This document shows positions 32,380 through 44,800 of a stretch of 64,000 nt of DNA, piece by piece. The stretch lies in NCBI GenBank assembly GCA_944470555.2, contig OX104128.1, positions 59,899,257 to 59,963,256 of the forward strand. Direction: 5' to 3'. The notes under the pieces were generated by a model. That model made no database searches, had not been told where the DNA came from, and worked only from the letters and a program-made list of their open reading frames with translations. Source of the DNA: Heterobilharzia americana. Taxonomy: Eukaryota > Platyhelminthes > Trematoda > Strigeidida > Schistosomatidae. Every line of letters starts with the position of its first letter. Position 1 is the first letter of the stretch. The position numbers were made by a program, and so were the translations under genes.

Positions 32380-32600
32380 TATTATGTTACTGCTTGTAAT
32401 TTTCTGTCGTTGATTGAACGGAACTGATTGGTCTCTATTGGTACATGGATACCTCGACAATGCCAGTAGTTTCAGTTTGATAGTAATAATGAATAGCGGC
32501 TAGCAGTTTAACTCAGGAAGCACATTTCATCCTGTCTGAAACTCATATCCTGGATTCCAATTCTTAGCCACTATCAATCAGTACTAATATTGTTGAATAT
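32380..32600 (-). mobile_element. Smalpha-like SINE remnant (family A)
   Basis: Leader TCGTTGATTGAACGGAACTG at 32407, then ATGAATAGCGGCTAGCAG and a worn hammerhead without CTGANGA. Confidence 0.5.
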
Positions 32601-32639
32601 TGCTGAGACTATCCGAAAAGCCATGATTTAGCAGATTGT

Positions 32640-32830
32640 TATGACTGATAGAAGGTGATGATTAAAGAAGGAATAAAAATCTACCTAACAGTAGGAACAG
32701 AAGCAGCGGATTGTAGATTTCCGGCCTGGTACTTTACGTGCTAGGCTACCAGACCCAACTTCTAACCAGGTCTTGGCTTCAATTTCATGTATCTATTTAC
32801 CTTTATCAACTTTTAAGGAGGAAGAATACA
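32640..32830. mobile_element. tRNA-like family C remnant
   Basis: GAAGGTGATGATTAAAGAAG at one end and TTGGCTTCAATTTCATG at the other, with a tRNA-like middle on the minus strand. Confidence 0.45.
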
Positions 32831-32939
32831 AACATTGTAGCACAATATTATGGATCCATATTATTATTTGGGAGATTTTCATCACATTCTAACAACCTAG
32901 AATATTTCTAACTACAGTATAATTACTACTTATTGATAT

Positions 32940-33110
32940 ACTTGTAATTCTCCGTTGTTACCTTGGGTCGGATTGTTCAACTTCTGTCGGTATAGGGGCT
33001 TCTATGCGGATATCTATGTATTACCTGAATATTTGTCATGATAATTCACTAGTGCAGGAATCCAAGACGAGCGTTTCGCCCCATTCGGGTCTCATCAATT
33101 AGACATACCA
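32940..33110 (-). mobile_element. Smalpha-like SINE (family A) with hammerhead remnant
   Basis: The leader (GTTGTTACCTTGGGTCGGAT) is followed by a minus-strand motif at 33061-33105: TTGATGA for CTGATGA, GAAA intact, GTC triplet present. The C-to-T change in the core would impair cleavage. Confidence 0.55.
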
Positions 33111-33799
33111 AGTAAAATATCATAATTACAATACAGTGTTATTATTCTTCAGTTCAATGAGTTCGGTTCAAACAAGACAACGATACAGTGGAGTATGAAA
33201 AAATTTTGAACTGAAATAAAGTCAGGATGTTATGTAATGGTGTCATAAACATATATGTGTATATTATCAGAACGGAAGTTCTCGCAAAGTTGTATAAGAA
33301 CAGAAAAATAAACAGACAAACAAATACTGTGTAATTTAGAAAGAGAAATTATGTAAGTCAATGAGTAGTAGTAACCAGAAAACAAAATGTAATAGAACAT
33401 AATGAGTAGGGGTCAGTAGATTAAAGGAAGGGTTTTGTGGAGACACTAAATCTAGTGACACTATAGTGTTGCAATTAATTAAGTGGGAAGTTAGTAAACA
33501 ATAGGTTATGGGAGGAGTTGACAAGGTTAACAATAGATTCCTTTAAATTAGATAAATCTTCATTCAGGCGTTCGATAACATCGGTTTTAGCAGAGAGAAG
33601 GCAGGTAGACAAAGAAAATCATGTAGAATCATGCGCATAAATGCATTAGTTGAGGTTCCTACACTTCATAGTGGTATGTAAAGAAAAAGTGAATAGAAAA
33701 GGAGTAATATGAAGATAGATGAAGGTTTATGAGGAAGTGGCAGTTTTAGAACGAAGGTTAATCAAAACAGTCAAGCTTTAGAAAATATCAGGGAGTGAA
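33111..33799. other. no recognised gene
   Basis: Purine-rich on the plus strand. Nothing supportable. Confidence 0.3.
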
Positions 33800-34170
33800 T
33801 AAATCTACGCCATTGTCAACCACTGATTCTTTTCGTCTTAGAGACCTCAGTCAGGTAGTCCGCATTTGTCCACACGATTCAAACTAGCAGTCAGAGACTT
33901 CATGGTCTGGTACCACGTCTTAGTCTGGTTACTATGAACCGTCCTCCAGCCTAATCGAACCTCCCTCAGCACTGCACGTTAGGGTAGGTGATAGCTCAGC
34001 ATGTGTAGCACGTCTTCGAGTCGACCACCTCAGTAGACTAAAGTTCATAACCCCATCGACTGACTTACCTACCTTGCCTAGTAACCTTTGCCTGAACTCG
34101 ACACTCATCATATGCTTCATATCCTCTACTTCTAACGACCATGTCTCATAATCGTATAAGAAAAGCGAAG
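33800..34170 (-). mobile_element. Second RTE lineage (SR3/Perere-3-like) C-terminal fragment
   Basis: The minus-strand frame at 33932-34120 gives VEDMKHMMSVEF, QRLLGKVGKSVDGVMNFSLL and RWSTRRRATHAELSP. This matches the pattern RRVLGKDGKSVDEVVNLHRL of that lineage, with YDYETWSLEVED just upstream. Interrupted by stops on both sides. Confidence 0.65.
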
Positions 34171-34854
34171 ATTAGAATTATTCTGTTTCTGATTATCTTG
34201 GACGACTCTAAGGCACCTGCTTGATGTCCTGTGTTGGATAAATGCTTAGATATTGCATTAACAAGAGTACTTGCTTCTTTCAATTGTGGGCTCTTTGGGA
34301 CATGTTCAAAATATTGAAGGTAACCCCCTTCTTTCTGTCCTCCTAATCGAACTGCCCTAACACACGGATGTGATTCGACACATCATTAGGAGTAACGGAT
34401 GAGAAGTACTTGTCAATTGTTGATTTCACCGGAAGAAACTAATTTTTCTTAATTGTATTGTCTTCTAGGTTACCATCATTACGGCATCATCACCTTTGAA
34501 CCTGAGGTGAAAAAATCGAAAACTTCACAATCAAATAGGGTAGAAGAGAATGTAATGAAACTGATATGAGTGATGGATATATTCACCCTGCTTGCATAGA
34601 TAATTCTGTAAGTGAAAAAAATTTACGAGCTGAATAAAGTAAGGAAGGAAAGATGGATGGATGGAAATGCTGAATAGAAATGAAAAGAAAACGATAAAAG
34701 TGAAATGATTTCTGTCGCATTTTCATTTGCTTCTCTTTCCCGATAAGGATAACTGAAGCAATAAGAAGATATCGAAATCCACCGATATAAATGACAATAA
34801 TCAAAATAATTATATAAGGTAAATCAGAAGGGAAGTGGATGCTAGCTGAAGACC
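34171..34854. other. no gene seen
   Basis: AT-rich, nothing supported. Confidence 0.3.
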
Positions 34855-34955
34855 TTGAGTGACTGTCGCGCTATATCGTGAATTAACTGATGTTGGAAAC
34901 TTCAACTCATGTCAGTCCGTGGTGAATACCACCTCTAAATTAAAATCCCCATTCA
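34855..34955 (+). mobile_element. Family B SINE edge remnant
   Basis: CTGAAGACCTTGAGTGACTG and CGCTATATCGTGAATTAACT, also found at 38840-38870. Then TCATGTCAGTCCGTGGTGAATACC, the family 3' segment; the middle is deleted. Confidence 0.5.
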
Positions 34956-34999
34956 TCTCAAAATACATATAAGTGTTTAGATATGTAATTAACGCCACA

Positions 35000-35935
35000 A
35001 TCTCACTGGATACCTTTGAATGCCTCAAGCCTGTAATTATGAACATACCAAGAATAAACGCATTACCTAAACTTCATAAACGTTACAAACCAGTTATTTT
35101 CAACTGACCGTATAACGAAGTAGCCTAACGGTTAGCCGATAAATGGAAACTTTTACAATGTAGGGTGATCAGGTATAGCCTAGATGACACATTCGAATAT
35201 CAATGTTAGAATCCTTATAGGTGTCCTTAAGTAATTCCTACTCAAGTGGACGGTGAACATTAACTTTAAATTTAACGGTGAACTAAACAGAGAAGCAGAT
35301 GAAGTCACATTGGGCTCACCACTGGGTCCCATATTAGGAGACACTTTTCTATCAAAACTATAGAATGGTTTACTTGGACGATCTATCACAAAATTTTCAT
35401 TTTACTGTCAATATATAGATAACACACTTATCCTGTGCGAAAACAACATGGAAGGGTCAGAGACAATCAGCAGATTCAACGCAGTACGGCCAGGGATAAA
35501 ATTTACATATGAGGAAGAGTCAGAAGGCAAAATAGCGTCTCTTGATGTTCTTCTCTCAAGACAAACAGATGAATCGATAAAGAGGAATTTGTTTCGGAAA
35601 AGTACGTGGATGGGGCAATACACACATTTTCTCTGCTTCGTCTTGCTTCAGGACAAAAGAAATTTAATAAAAACTCCGAGTTACAGAATAAAGGGTATAT
35701 GTTCGGAAGATATAATTGAAGATGAACTGACGACTTTGTGCAACACACGAATTTAAAATGGTTATCCTGATAAACTCATGAAGAAACATTTGATCGCGGA
35801 AATGACAAGAAAGTATGTTCCAACGGCTAGCAGAAAACCGCTGTACATTTGGGTACAACTTAGAGATGACGTGCTCAGCGAGATAAGAATTCACAAACTA
35901 CGCAAATCAGTTTGGAATAAATTTTGATACTAGTA
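35000..35935 (+). mobile_element. Penelope-like element, reverse transcriptase remnant
   Basis: Reads MNIPRINALPKLHKRYKPVI (fingers/palm start), VTLGSPLGPILGDTFLSKL, then QYIDNTLIL where the catalytic YxDD reads YIDN, FTYEEESEGKIASLDVLLSR, and RKSTWMGQYTHF. This order is that of PLE reverse transcriptases. The second catalytic Asp is replaced by Asn and there are stops and frameshifts, so it is inactive. The GIY-YIG part is missing. Confidence 0.75.
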
Positions 35936-36540
35936 TGTTACAAATTATGTTCTCTATACACCCAATGATGACACCTATACTGAAATAGGGAATTACCTAA
36001 ACTGACCACTTCCCGCTGTGTTTATCATTTTGACTGCTCCTGGAGCCAGCTACGTCTGCGGCTATTCTAAGAATTTAATTTACTGTGCTCGCCAGCACCT
36101 CCCAGCATAGTTAAGTAGCAGTGTGGTAAAGGCTATTACCAGCTGCATAATGATACACTTGGTTTCTATAAGCCTGCCAAAAGGTATTCGACCCTGAATC
36201 CTTCAGACTATAGAAGCACCACCAATTAGGATCAAATAACCTGGGTTACGTGTTCAAAAAAGTAAATGCTTTCACTACGACTACGATGACCAGATTTAAG
36301 ACACACAAATTACTCCAATTAATATAATTTTCAACCTCTAGATTGCAGGTACCCCTTCAACCCTATAATCTGAATTCCTTGAATTATCTTTCTCAGTTTA
36401 TTTACTCTAGCTGTCATAAACACCTTCCTATTGTTTTATTAAACTATCACCTTGTAGCACCACCTACTCCGTATAATCGTTTAGATAATCGACTATTTTA
36501 CTGAATTAAATTCCAGTAACAAGTGATTCTATCAGTAATG
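35936..36540. other. no recognised gene
   Basis: No supported motif between two PLE remnants. Confidence 0.3.
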
Positions 36541-37140
36541 TTCTTAGTTGACTTCCTCAAATGTATAACATTATTAACAAACTGATAAGTAGAATCTCTA
36601 TATTCCTGACACGTAATTCCTTAGTATGTGCAGATAACTGTAGGACCTGGAGCAGAACGGGTTATCGAAAAGTATATTCTTTTTCCACCAAAATGGCTTT
36701 TGAATCATTTGAATACGTTTCGACAGTCAAAGGAAAGAATCTAAGTAACGGAAGAATTATTTCTATGAATATTACTTCCCTATTCATCATTTTCCATACA
36801 CTGGAAACCATAAATTAGATTAGTGGATCACTGGTAGATAACAACATGCAGGTAGGTCTACCATCTGAAACCCTACTAAAACCGCTTCTTCTTTGTCGTC
36901 TTCAGACAGAAGGCGTGGCAATGAGTTCACCTTTCCATCCTCTTATGACCAACATGTTCACGAAAGAAACTGAAAATTGAATCATTCCATTGCAGATAGA
37001 TGAATGACATTCATTCTACACTGAAATGGTATACATGTAGATGTCCTTCTTGACATATTTAACAATGCTCACCTAGAAACTGAGTTCACCTGTAAATGTG
37101 TAATTCTTTCAAACTAAGTAACAGAAGTATGAGAATGTGA
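36541..37140 (+). mobile_element. Penelope-like RT remnant
   Basis: LSNGRIISMNITSLFIIF (a SFDVTSLFTNVP-type motif), then VGLPSETLLKPLLLCRLQTE and GVAMSSPFHPLMTNMFTKE (DGVAMGSPLGP type). The catalytic box is lost. A second, older copy than 35000-35935. Confidence 0.6.
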
Positions 37141-37330
37141 ACCATTTGATTCTGACCCACTGAAAACATACTCACTATGGAGTATCAAGGTCCTAAGTTC
37201 GACCCCTAGGAGGTCATGGTTGCACAATCCCAAGGAGTCATATACTAGCACGAAACAGTTGTCCAATGCTCTCCGGTTTTCAACGCTTCTCAAAGTGATG
37301 TCAGTCCGCTATGTATGCCATCGTGATATC
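37141..37330 (+). mobile_element. Family B SINE remnant
   Basis: ATTCTGACCCACTG, GTTCGACCCC (B box) and AGGAGTC...TAGCACGAAACAG. The ribozyme stems are lost. Confidence 0.55.
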
Positions 37331-37779
37331 ATTAACTATGTTCTGAGTGTATAATGATTTGAGATACATTTTAAATATCATTCTTTTAGATGAGTAAATG
37401 ACTATTGTGAGCATCATGCCAATTAACTGAAATGCTTTCTGGAGTCACCTTTAACACTGGTTATCCAGTAGGTTAGTGAAGACGAGAAACTTCCTTTCTG
37501 ATCGACTGTCTGTTGCCTCAGTAATCTTATTCTCAACCGGAGGGTTGATAGATAATGATGGCAGACTGTCAGAATTCCGGGAACTTGAGTCATTAGATGG
37601 TGATGTAGTTTTTTGAGACCTGATACTTCTAGCCGTGCTCTTACTTGGATGCATACTGCTGACAAGTTTCAATATAGCGTGCAACTGCTATCGAGTGTTC
37701 TCAGGTTTTCAGTAGTTCTGTAGTTTACTTCAATTCATTATGGAATTCGCCGTGATGTAAATCTGAAATTTACTTTGTT
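37331..37779. other. no gene seen
   Basis: Nothing supported. Confidence 0.3.
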
Positions 37780-38060
37780 GGGTATGCACTCTTGTATATA
37801 TGCCTATGTGACAACAAGGGCCGATCAGTTCCATCTAAACCAATCAACAACGGGAGATAAAACGTTCTAGTATCAAACTCTGTAGGGTGTATGAAAAGTG
37901 GCTATCGTGTTTCAGTAGCTTAGCCGTTTGAAGTGACGAGTGTTAGGTTCAGGTTTCACTGGGAACACCATCATTCAATGCAAGACAAGCAAATCTAACT
38001 GACGTGTCCCAAATAGGACGAAACATGCATCCTAGATTTCACTTCTAACCACTCTCAATT
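37780..38060 (+). mobile_element. Smalpha-like SINE (family A)
   Basis: Inverted leader piece at 37785-37865, then a tRNA-like head, then a hammerhead at about 38010-38055: CTGACGT (last core base changed), GTCC/GGAC stem II intact, GAAA intact, stem I ATCTA/TAGAT. Confidence 0.65.
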
Positions 38061-38449
38061 CAAGTAGAAGACCGGTGACTTTCTACACAAGATAATCACA
38101 GCAGAAATGAATATTTTCAATTCAGTACAAATGAGTGTTCTTATAGAGATTTAATATTTCCGAAAATAGGAGATAATGATAAAATGAGTGAAAGTACAGA
38201 ATACTAGTCTAAATCAAAACAGACTTGCATTGAATATCGAAAGTTCACATGAAACTAACTAACAGACTCATCGACTTCATCTTATTAACAAATTCCTAAA
38301 AAATATACTGGGTGATATGACCAGTCGTGGAAAACTCACGTCAGTGTTCATCAGCCACATGAGCATTACCTAAGCACCTCACTTCATTCTAGCTCTTCAA
38401 CGTTCCATAAGTCACAATTCAATATTATTATTATTGTTATTATTGCTAT
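38061..38449. other. no gene seen
   Basis: AT-rich. Confidence 0.3.
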
Positions 38450-39105
38450 TAGGTAGGATTCAAGGCGGACGGATATTAGTTGGAAAACCATTGAAAACCT
38501 GGGAGCACTGAATAGCTGTTTCATTTTAGGGTGGAACCCCTCAACAGTAGGCACTCACCACCCCTCACAGGAGATCGAAATCGAAACCTTCATGACGAAC
38601 ATGTTAGCTGCTGGGTTGGAGTTCAGTGGTCCACAGTTTCCTGCTTCTGTCGTTTCGCGATACACCACAACCATCACCCAGGGTCTTCAGTTAGCACCCT
38701 CTTTCCTTTCAATTGACTGACGCCACAAGTCACTGCCCGCTAGTTACATGCTTTCAGATGGATATCTCAAAGTTTGAATAAGAAGCTGTAACCTATGGGG
38801 TCAATCAGTCGGAAGTCAACTGGGTGCTATCTGAAGACTTCGGATGAAAGTCACGCTATATCGCGAATTGACAGTGGCAGGAAACTGTGGACCATTGAAC
38901 TGTGACCCAGTGGCTCATTGGTTAAAACGTTCACTATGAAAGCCGAAGGTCCTAAATGAGATTCTCGAAGGGGTAGTAGGTGCATACTGTTGAGGAGTCT
39001 AACACTAGGACGAAACAACAATCCAGAGATTCTAGTTTTCCAGTAGTTCTCCAAATGATGTCAGTCCAAGATGAATGCTACCTTAGAAATAAAATCTCTA
39101 CTACC
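38450..39105. mobile_element. Family B SINE inverted pair, old
   Basis: A minus-strand copy (38455-38600) and a plus-strand copy (38880-39105) are joined through inverted flanks: GGTCCACAGTTTCCTG near 38628 against CAGGAAACTGTGGACC near 38879, and GGGTCTTCAGTTAGCACCC against GGGTGCTATCTGAAGAC. This makes an imperfect palindrome of about 650 bp. Hammerhead traces at 38503-38555 and 38990-39035 are mutated (TTGAGGA, AACAATCC). Confidence 0.7.
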
Positions 39106-39879
39106 CTTTGAATACATTATTATTATTATTATTATTATTACGATTACTGTCTTTTGTTTATTATCTATTTCCAAGTCATATAAGTACTATCCTTAACAAA
39201 TAGCTAAAAGTTATTTGTAATAATTATATCGTAAGAAAATTGTTATGATTATTATTGTAATTACTATTTACTAGCACTTAATGACTTCTGTGCACATAAT
39301 GGTCAGATAAATAAGCACATGCACAGACTTGAAAAGTTAAAGGCATGCTCAGGATTCATATAACTGCACCCCCATTCGACCAACTGGTGGAAGCCTAATT
39401 TATTATTTTATAAAACACTAGCAAAAGGTTGTGAGGATACAATATTCTGAAGTTAAGGGAAACAAAAATGACAATAATAATAGTAATTATCATTACTATT
39501 ATTACAGCCATTATTGTTGTTACTATAAGGCAAAGAAATGATTTTTTTTCACTCAGACAAGAAACAGAAACAAAAAACAACAGGATTTTCTCACCATATT
39601 ACTGCTAGTCGCAGTGCTGCTGCCGCTGCCGTTGTAAGTACTGACTGTAATCAATTGTATTTGTGTACTTGTGAGAGACAGGCTAAAATACCCTTATACA
39701 TGGGAAGATGATAATTTCCTTCTATTGATTTTATGATTCAAATCGATGGAAGAAAAAACAACCTAGTTTACTGTTTCTTTTCTCACTGGTTCGTCTGTTT
39801 ATTTATTTACTTGTTTACTTTCCATTCTGTTTAAAATATATTTAACGCTGTATTAATGTAGATGACATTACTGTGAAAA
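39106..39879. other. no gene; (ATT)n and AT-rich
   Basis: (ATT)n at about 39115-39140 follows the SINE. No coding motif. Confidence 0.35.
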
Positions 39880-40050
39880 TCACATGTGGTAAGCCTATTA
39901 GATAATGCTTTGGTTTTTGAAGCGATGAGTACGAGGTTCAAGTCTCAGTGGGAACAACAGCACTCACTGGGTTGTAGGTACATGCAGCTGATGAGTCCCA
40001 AAAAGAACGAAAAGCACAGCTTGGACCCACTCCCAGCCATATCCAAGCCA
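39880..40050 (+). mobile_element. Smalpha-like SINE (family A)
   Basis: Head with box TTCAAGTCTCAGTGGGAAC. Hammerhead at about 39985-40025 keeps CTGATGA and GAAA, but stem II (GTCCC against GAAC) is broken. Confidence 0.6.
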
Positions 40051-40658
40051 ATTATAACAATAAATATTCAGGTAACATCACTAGGTTTAGATAGTTGGCT
40101 TTTGGACAGTAAGTTATGGGTTCGAACCCTTCCTCACCCACAGAGTTTTGAGCAGACAAGTAGTTTCCTCAGCCCTCAAACAGTAGATATGTCTTATTGC
40201 TAACTGTGTCTCCTTCGCATCTTGATCCTATGATTAGAGATTCAGTGATACTCTCACCTAAATACACCTATACATATACTGAGTGATGAGTAGATGGAAA
40301 TCTCGGTGCTGCTGCTGACCACATCTTATTTTTACTTTTGTCACCAAGGATTTTCTTTGATTGTCATGCGAATTCATGGTGTTAACAATCACTTAGTCGT
40401 ATTCCCACTGGTTGTACAGTCAGAACTTTTCATGCCAATCTAAATCAACTCGAATTACAGAAGGTGAGCATTGTGTTGATTATCATTTTGACTGTCTGAG
40501 ATACCCATGGCTTGACAGACATTGGGAGCATTGGGCTGCTAACCAAGATGTGGCTGCTTTGAGTCTTGCCGCGACCGAGATTTCCATTACACCCTCAATC
40601 ATCATCTAATATCAATGAAACAAGTTTGTCGAACCTCGGTTGTTCCAGATAATCAAAC

Positions 40659-40662
<4 letters not shown>
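40051..40662. other. unassigned, with faint family C-like pieces
   Basis: 40280-40390 and 40535-40640 carry CACCAAGGATTTTC..., ATGCGAATTCATGG and CAATCATCATCTAATATC, which resemble family C flanks. No gene. Confidence 0.3.

Positions 40663-40707
<45 letters not shown>
40663..40707. repeat. (TA)n microsatellite
   Basis: About 22 TA units. Confidence 0.95.
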
Positions 40708-40710
<3 letters not shown>

Positions 40711-41599
40711 ATTTCTGAAGTAGAACTCCGCCTCAACTTACTGTGTGACTATGGATCAGTGGATGTATGAAAATACCTCAGTTGTTTCTATTCCCTTCAG
40801 ACTACTTATAGTAGTAAAGTCTATCATTGCATACTTGAAATCCAGTTGTACAGGCAATCACAGTAAATACTCAAGTAACCAGCTACTTAATGAAGTAAAA
40901 CCAAGGAAAATTATCTGGATAAACCGACATAACTTAAAAAGGACCAATTTTCAATAATCCTATTTTGAAGTAAACAGAAAATTTTCAATCTGGAGCCAGT
41001 TGTTAGCTTCACCTAACCCCTGTCTATTCTATCATATAGACGATGGTGTACACAGACAAGGCCTATTATAACTGAAGTTACAACTCAAAGTGTACAATGT
41101 TTAAAGCCTTAGTCACAAATATTTCAGTAGTTTTATCCTCATCAAAGTTTAAATTCCAACCGGTAGAATCTTCAAAGTCAGTCTAACTTCACAGAAAAGT
41201 GAAGATTGCCTATTTTTTATTAGTAATTCGATGGATCGAGTATAGCAGTGCTTCTTTTTTTCTGATTGGTTGATTGAGGTGAAATTGCTTACATTAATTG
41301 AGATTATTTTAGTTATACTTAAGCTCTTTCTTTTGGAATTTACACTCGAAATATTATCACTATGTTGATTGCTACCACTTTGGTCTAGTCAATAGGCTTT
41401 CGATGGATTGATGCTTAACCTTAGCTTTCAAGCTGAGTTGATACATCTTAAATATCATGTTTTGTTAATTAAGTATCCTATGAAGCGCCTAGTAGACTTG
41501 TTTAGAGATACCAAAATTTATTTCAGAGGTGTAGCTGAATTCCCTTTCATATGGAGTTGTTAAAAGAGCTTAGAAAGAAAAGCGTTTCATGGTTAATTC
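40708..41599. other. no gene seen
   Basis: A 70-codon frame at 40745-40957 without recognised motif. Confidence 0.3.
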
Positions 41600-41800
41600 A
41601 GGTTGTAAAAAAATAAAAGATAATAAAGATGGACACTGGTTAACAGGGGAATTCATAAAGCGTGTTTCATCCTATCCGGGACTCCTCAGCTTGATGTGCC
41701 TTCCTCCCAAGCAGTTATGTTGTCTTCAGTGGGACTCCAACCCAATACCGATCGCTTCAAAAATCACAGTGTTATCCAATAAACCATGAAAGAACTAATA
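41600..41800 (-). mobile_element. Smalpha-like SINE (family A)
   Basis: Minus strand: tRNA-like head, then a hammerhead at about 41655-41700 with CTGAGGA, GTCCC...GGAT and GAAAC. The GTC triplet is lost. Confidence 0.6.
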
Positions 41801-41861
41801 GCTTACCGAAGAAAGTTTTCTTTCTGAATGATATCATTTCCTAAATCTGTAAAATCAGTCA

Positions 41862-41870
41862 TATTTATGT
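41862..41870. repeat. candidate target-site duplication, 3' side of the U6-RTE chimera
   Basis: TATTTATGT, repeated at 45203-45211. On the element's strand it follows the A-rich tail directly. Confidence 0.65.
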
Positions 41871-41892
41871 TATTTTTTATTTTTTTTTATTA

Positions 41893-44800
41893 TTAGTCCC
41901 TTGGGTTCCTAGTGGAACATAGGGCTTCAGTAGCACGCCTCCAGTGACCTCTGTTCTCCGAGATCTTTTGAACCTGGTTCCACGACAGCCCACAACCTCT
42001 CATTTCCTCCTCGCATGACCTCCTCCATGTCACCCTCGGACGTCCAACTCGTCGCTTCCCATGGGGATTCCATTCGAGGGCCTGACGCGTGATGTCCTCA
42101 GTCGGCCTTCTCAGTGCATGGCCAATCCATCTCCACTTCTTCCTGCATATTTGTTGCGTGATAGGTTCTTGGTTGGTTCGTTCCCAGAGTTCCTTGTTGC
42201 TTATTTTTTCTGGCCATCTGATCTTCAGCAGCGAGCGTAAGCAGTTGTTGATGAATGTCTGTAGTTTATTGGAAATCCGTTTCGTGACGCGCCAAGTCTC
42301 TGAGCCATACAAGAGCACTGACTTGACGTTGGTGTTGAAAATCCGTATCTTGTTCCACATGCTGAGTGCGGAAGATCCCCACACTGGTTTCAGGCTAATG
42401 AACGCCTGTCTTGCTTTTCCAATTCTGACTTTGACGTCCTCGTCCGTCCCGCCTGTAGTTGAAACAGTGCTTCCTAGATAAGTGAAGGAGGTTACTTCCT
42501 TCAAGTTTCTCCCGTTGACGGTGATTGGAGTTTGTTGTTGTTGTTGATGTTGGTGGTGCGGTATCTTCATCACTTCTGTCTTCTCTATATTCACCTGAAG
42601 TCCCGTCTTAGCTGCCTCTTCTGTCAACTTGTTAGTTTTTGCCTGCAGATCTTCAAGTTTATGTGACATTAGGCATAAGTCATCGGCGAAATCCAAGTCT
42701 TCTAGGTTCTTTTCCGTCGTCCAGTGTATCCCCCTCTTCTCGCTGCCTACTGTTTGCTGCATGATCCAGTCCACCACAATAAGGAATATCATGGGGGATA
42801 GTAGGCAACCTTGTTTCACTCCTGTCTTCACTTCAAAGGCATCACTGAGCTTCCCATTGTGGATTACTTGGCATGTGGCATCTTCATATAGTTGTTGAAT
42901 GAGGCGGATAAAGGTTTGCGGTACTCCGTAGTATTGAAGCAGTTTCCAAATTACTTCTCGGTCGACGCTGTCAAAGGCCTTCTCAAAGTCGATGAAGTTG
43001 AGGTATAGAGCTGATTGCCATTCTACGCTCTGTTCTATGATGATACGAAGCGTTGCAATTTGGTCAGCACATGATTTGTACTTCCTGAAGCCTGCCTGTT
43101 CCGGTCGCAGTTTTGAATCCAGTGCGTCTTTAAGCCTCTCCAGGATGATGCGGCTTAATATTTTACTTGGGGTGGATAGGAGAGTGATTCCTCGCCAGTT
43201 CTTGCAAGCACTGAGGTCTCCCTTCTTCGGCAGTTTGACAAGGTAACCCTTCTTCCAATCGACAGGTACCTTCTCTTCCCTCCACACCTTCTGCAATAGT
43301 GGTGTGAGCATGTCCGCTGTTGTCTCTGCATCTGTTCTCAGTGCTTCTGGCGGTATTCCATCTGGTCCTGCTGCTTTCCCGCATTTCAGTAGCTTTATGG
43401 CGTTCAGGACTTCCATTTTCGTTGGGGGATTTATGTTCACTTGTAATTCAGCGGCTGCAGGTGGTATTTCTGGACGAAGTGCAGGTGGTGGTCGATTCAA
43501 GAGCTTCTTGAAGTGGTCGGCCCATCGTTTCCTCTGTTTCTCTTCTTTTGTAATTAAATTTCCTTCTTCATCTTTTATTGGTTTCATCTGTGTTGGTCTC
43601 TTCCCTGATAGCAACCTGGTTATTTGATACAATGTCGTCAGGTCTCTCTTACCTGCAGCCTGTTCTGCTTCACTTGCCAGTGTGTCGTAGAAGTGTCTTT
43701 TGTCTTTGCGTGCACTCTTCTTCACTTCTTTATCCAGTGTTTTATACATTGTGCTCAGTTCCTCTTGTCGTTGAGCATCCTTGCACTGGTTTATCTTCTG
43801 TTTCACCATCCTCCTCTCCTCTATCAGCTTCCAGGTATCCGTCGAGATCCATTCCTTGTCTTCCACCTTCTTCCTTCCTAATACTGTTGTGCAGGTTTCT
43901 TTCCACATAGCTTTCAAAGACTTCCAGTGTTCTTCTACACAGGTTTCTTCAGGGATGTCCCTCGACGTCTCCCATTTTGTCTTGATGGCTGCTTTGAAGG
44001 TCTCCTTTGTAGTTTCATCCTTCAGTTTCCGAGTGTTGTACTTGAATTGAGGTCTATCACCAGCTTCCTTGAAGGCTTTTAACTTGATTTGGAAGGTTCC
44101 TTGCACTAGATAGTGGTCTGAACCTACATCTGCTCCTCTTCTTGACCTTGTGTTAAGTAGACTGCGTCTCCATTTTCTTGAGATTGAGATAAAGTCGATT
44201 TGATTTTTAGTGTGTCCATCTGGTGAAGTCCATGTCGCTTTGTGAATATCCTTGTGCCTGAACACACTGCCTCCAATCACCAAATCGTTGAATGCGCAGA
44301 ATTCTGCAAACAATTCTCCATTCTCATTCATTTCACCTAGCGCCTCTCGACCCATGGTTAGTTCTCTTCCCGTGTTGTCCCCTCCCAGTTTGGCATTCAT
44401 GTCGCCCATTAGAATTTTGATATCGCCAACTGACGTCTTGTCCAGTGTTGACTGAAGTTGTCTGTAGAATTCCTCCTTTTTCTCTTGCTCTGCATTATTT
44501 GTAGGTGCATAACATTGTATGATTGTGACCTTTCTTCCTTTTGAGTTGAATCTTGCTGTCATGATCCTGGAGGAGATTGGTTCCCACTGCATGAGAGCCT
44601 TCGATGCTCTTGAGGACATCATGATAGCCACTCCCTCAGTGTGCTCGTGGTTGGCGTCTGGGTGACCAGAGTAGATTATTGATTCTCCAGTTGACAGTTT
44701 GGAGAGTCCACTCCCATTCCATCTGCTCTCGCAAATCCCAAGCACTTCGATGTTATACCTTCTCATCTCCTTTGCAATCTGGGCTGCCTTACTGGGTTCA

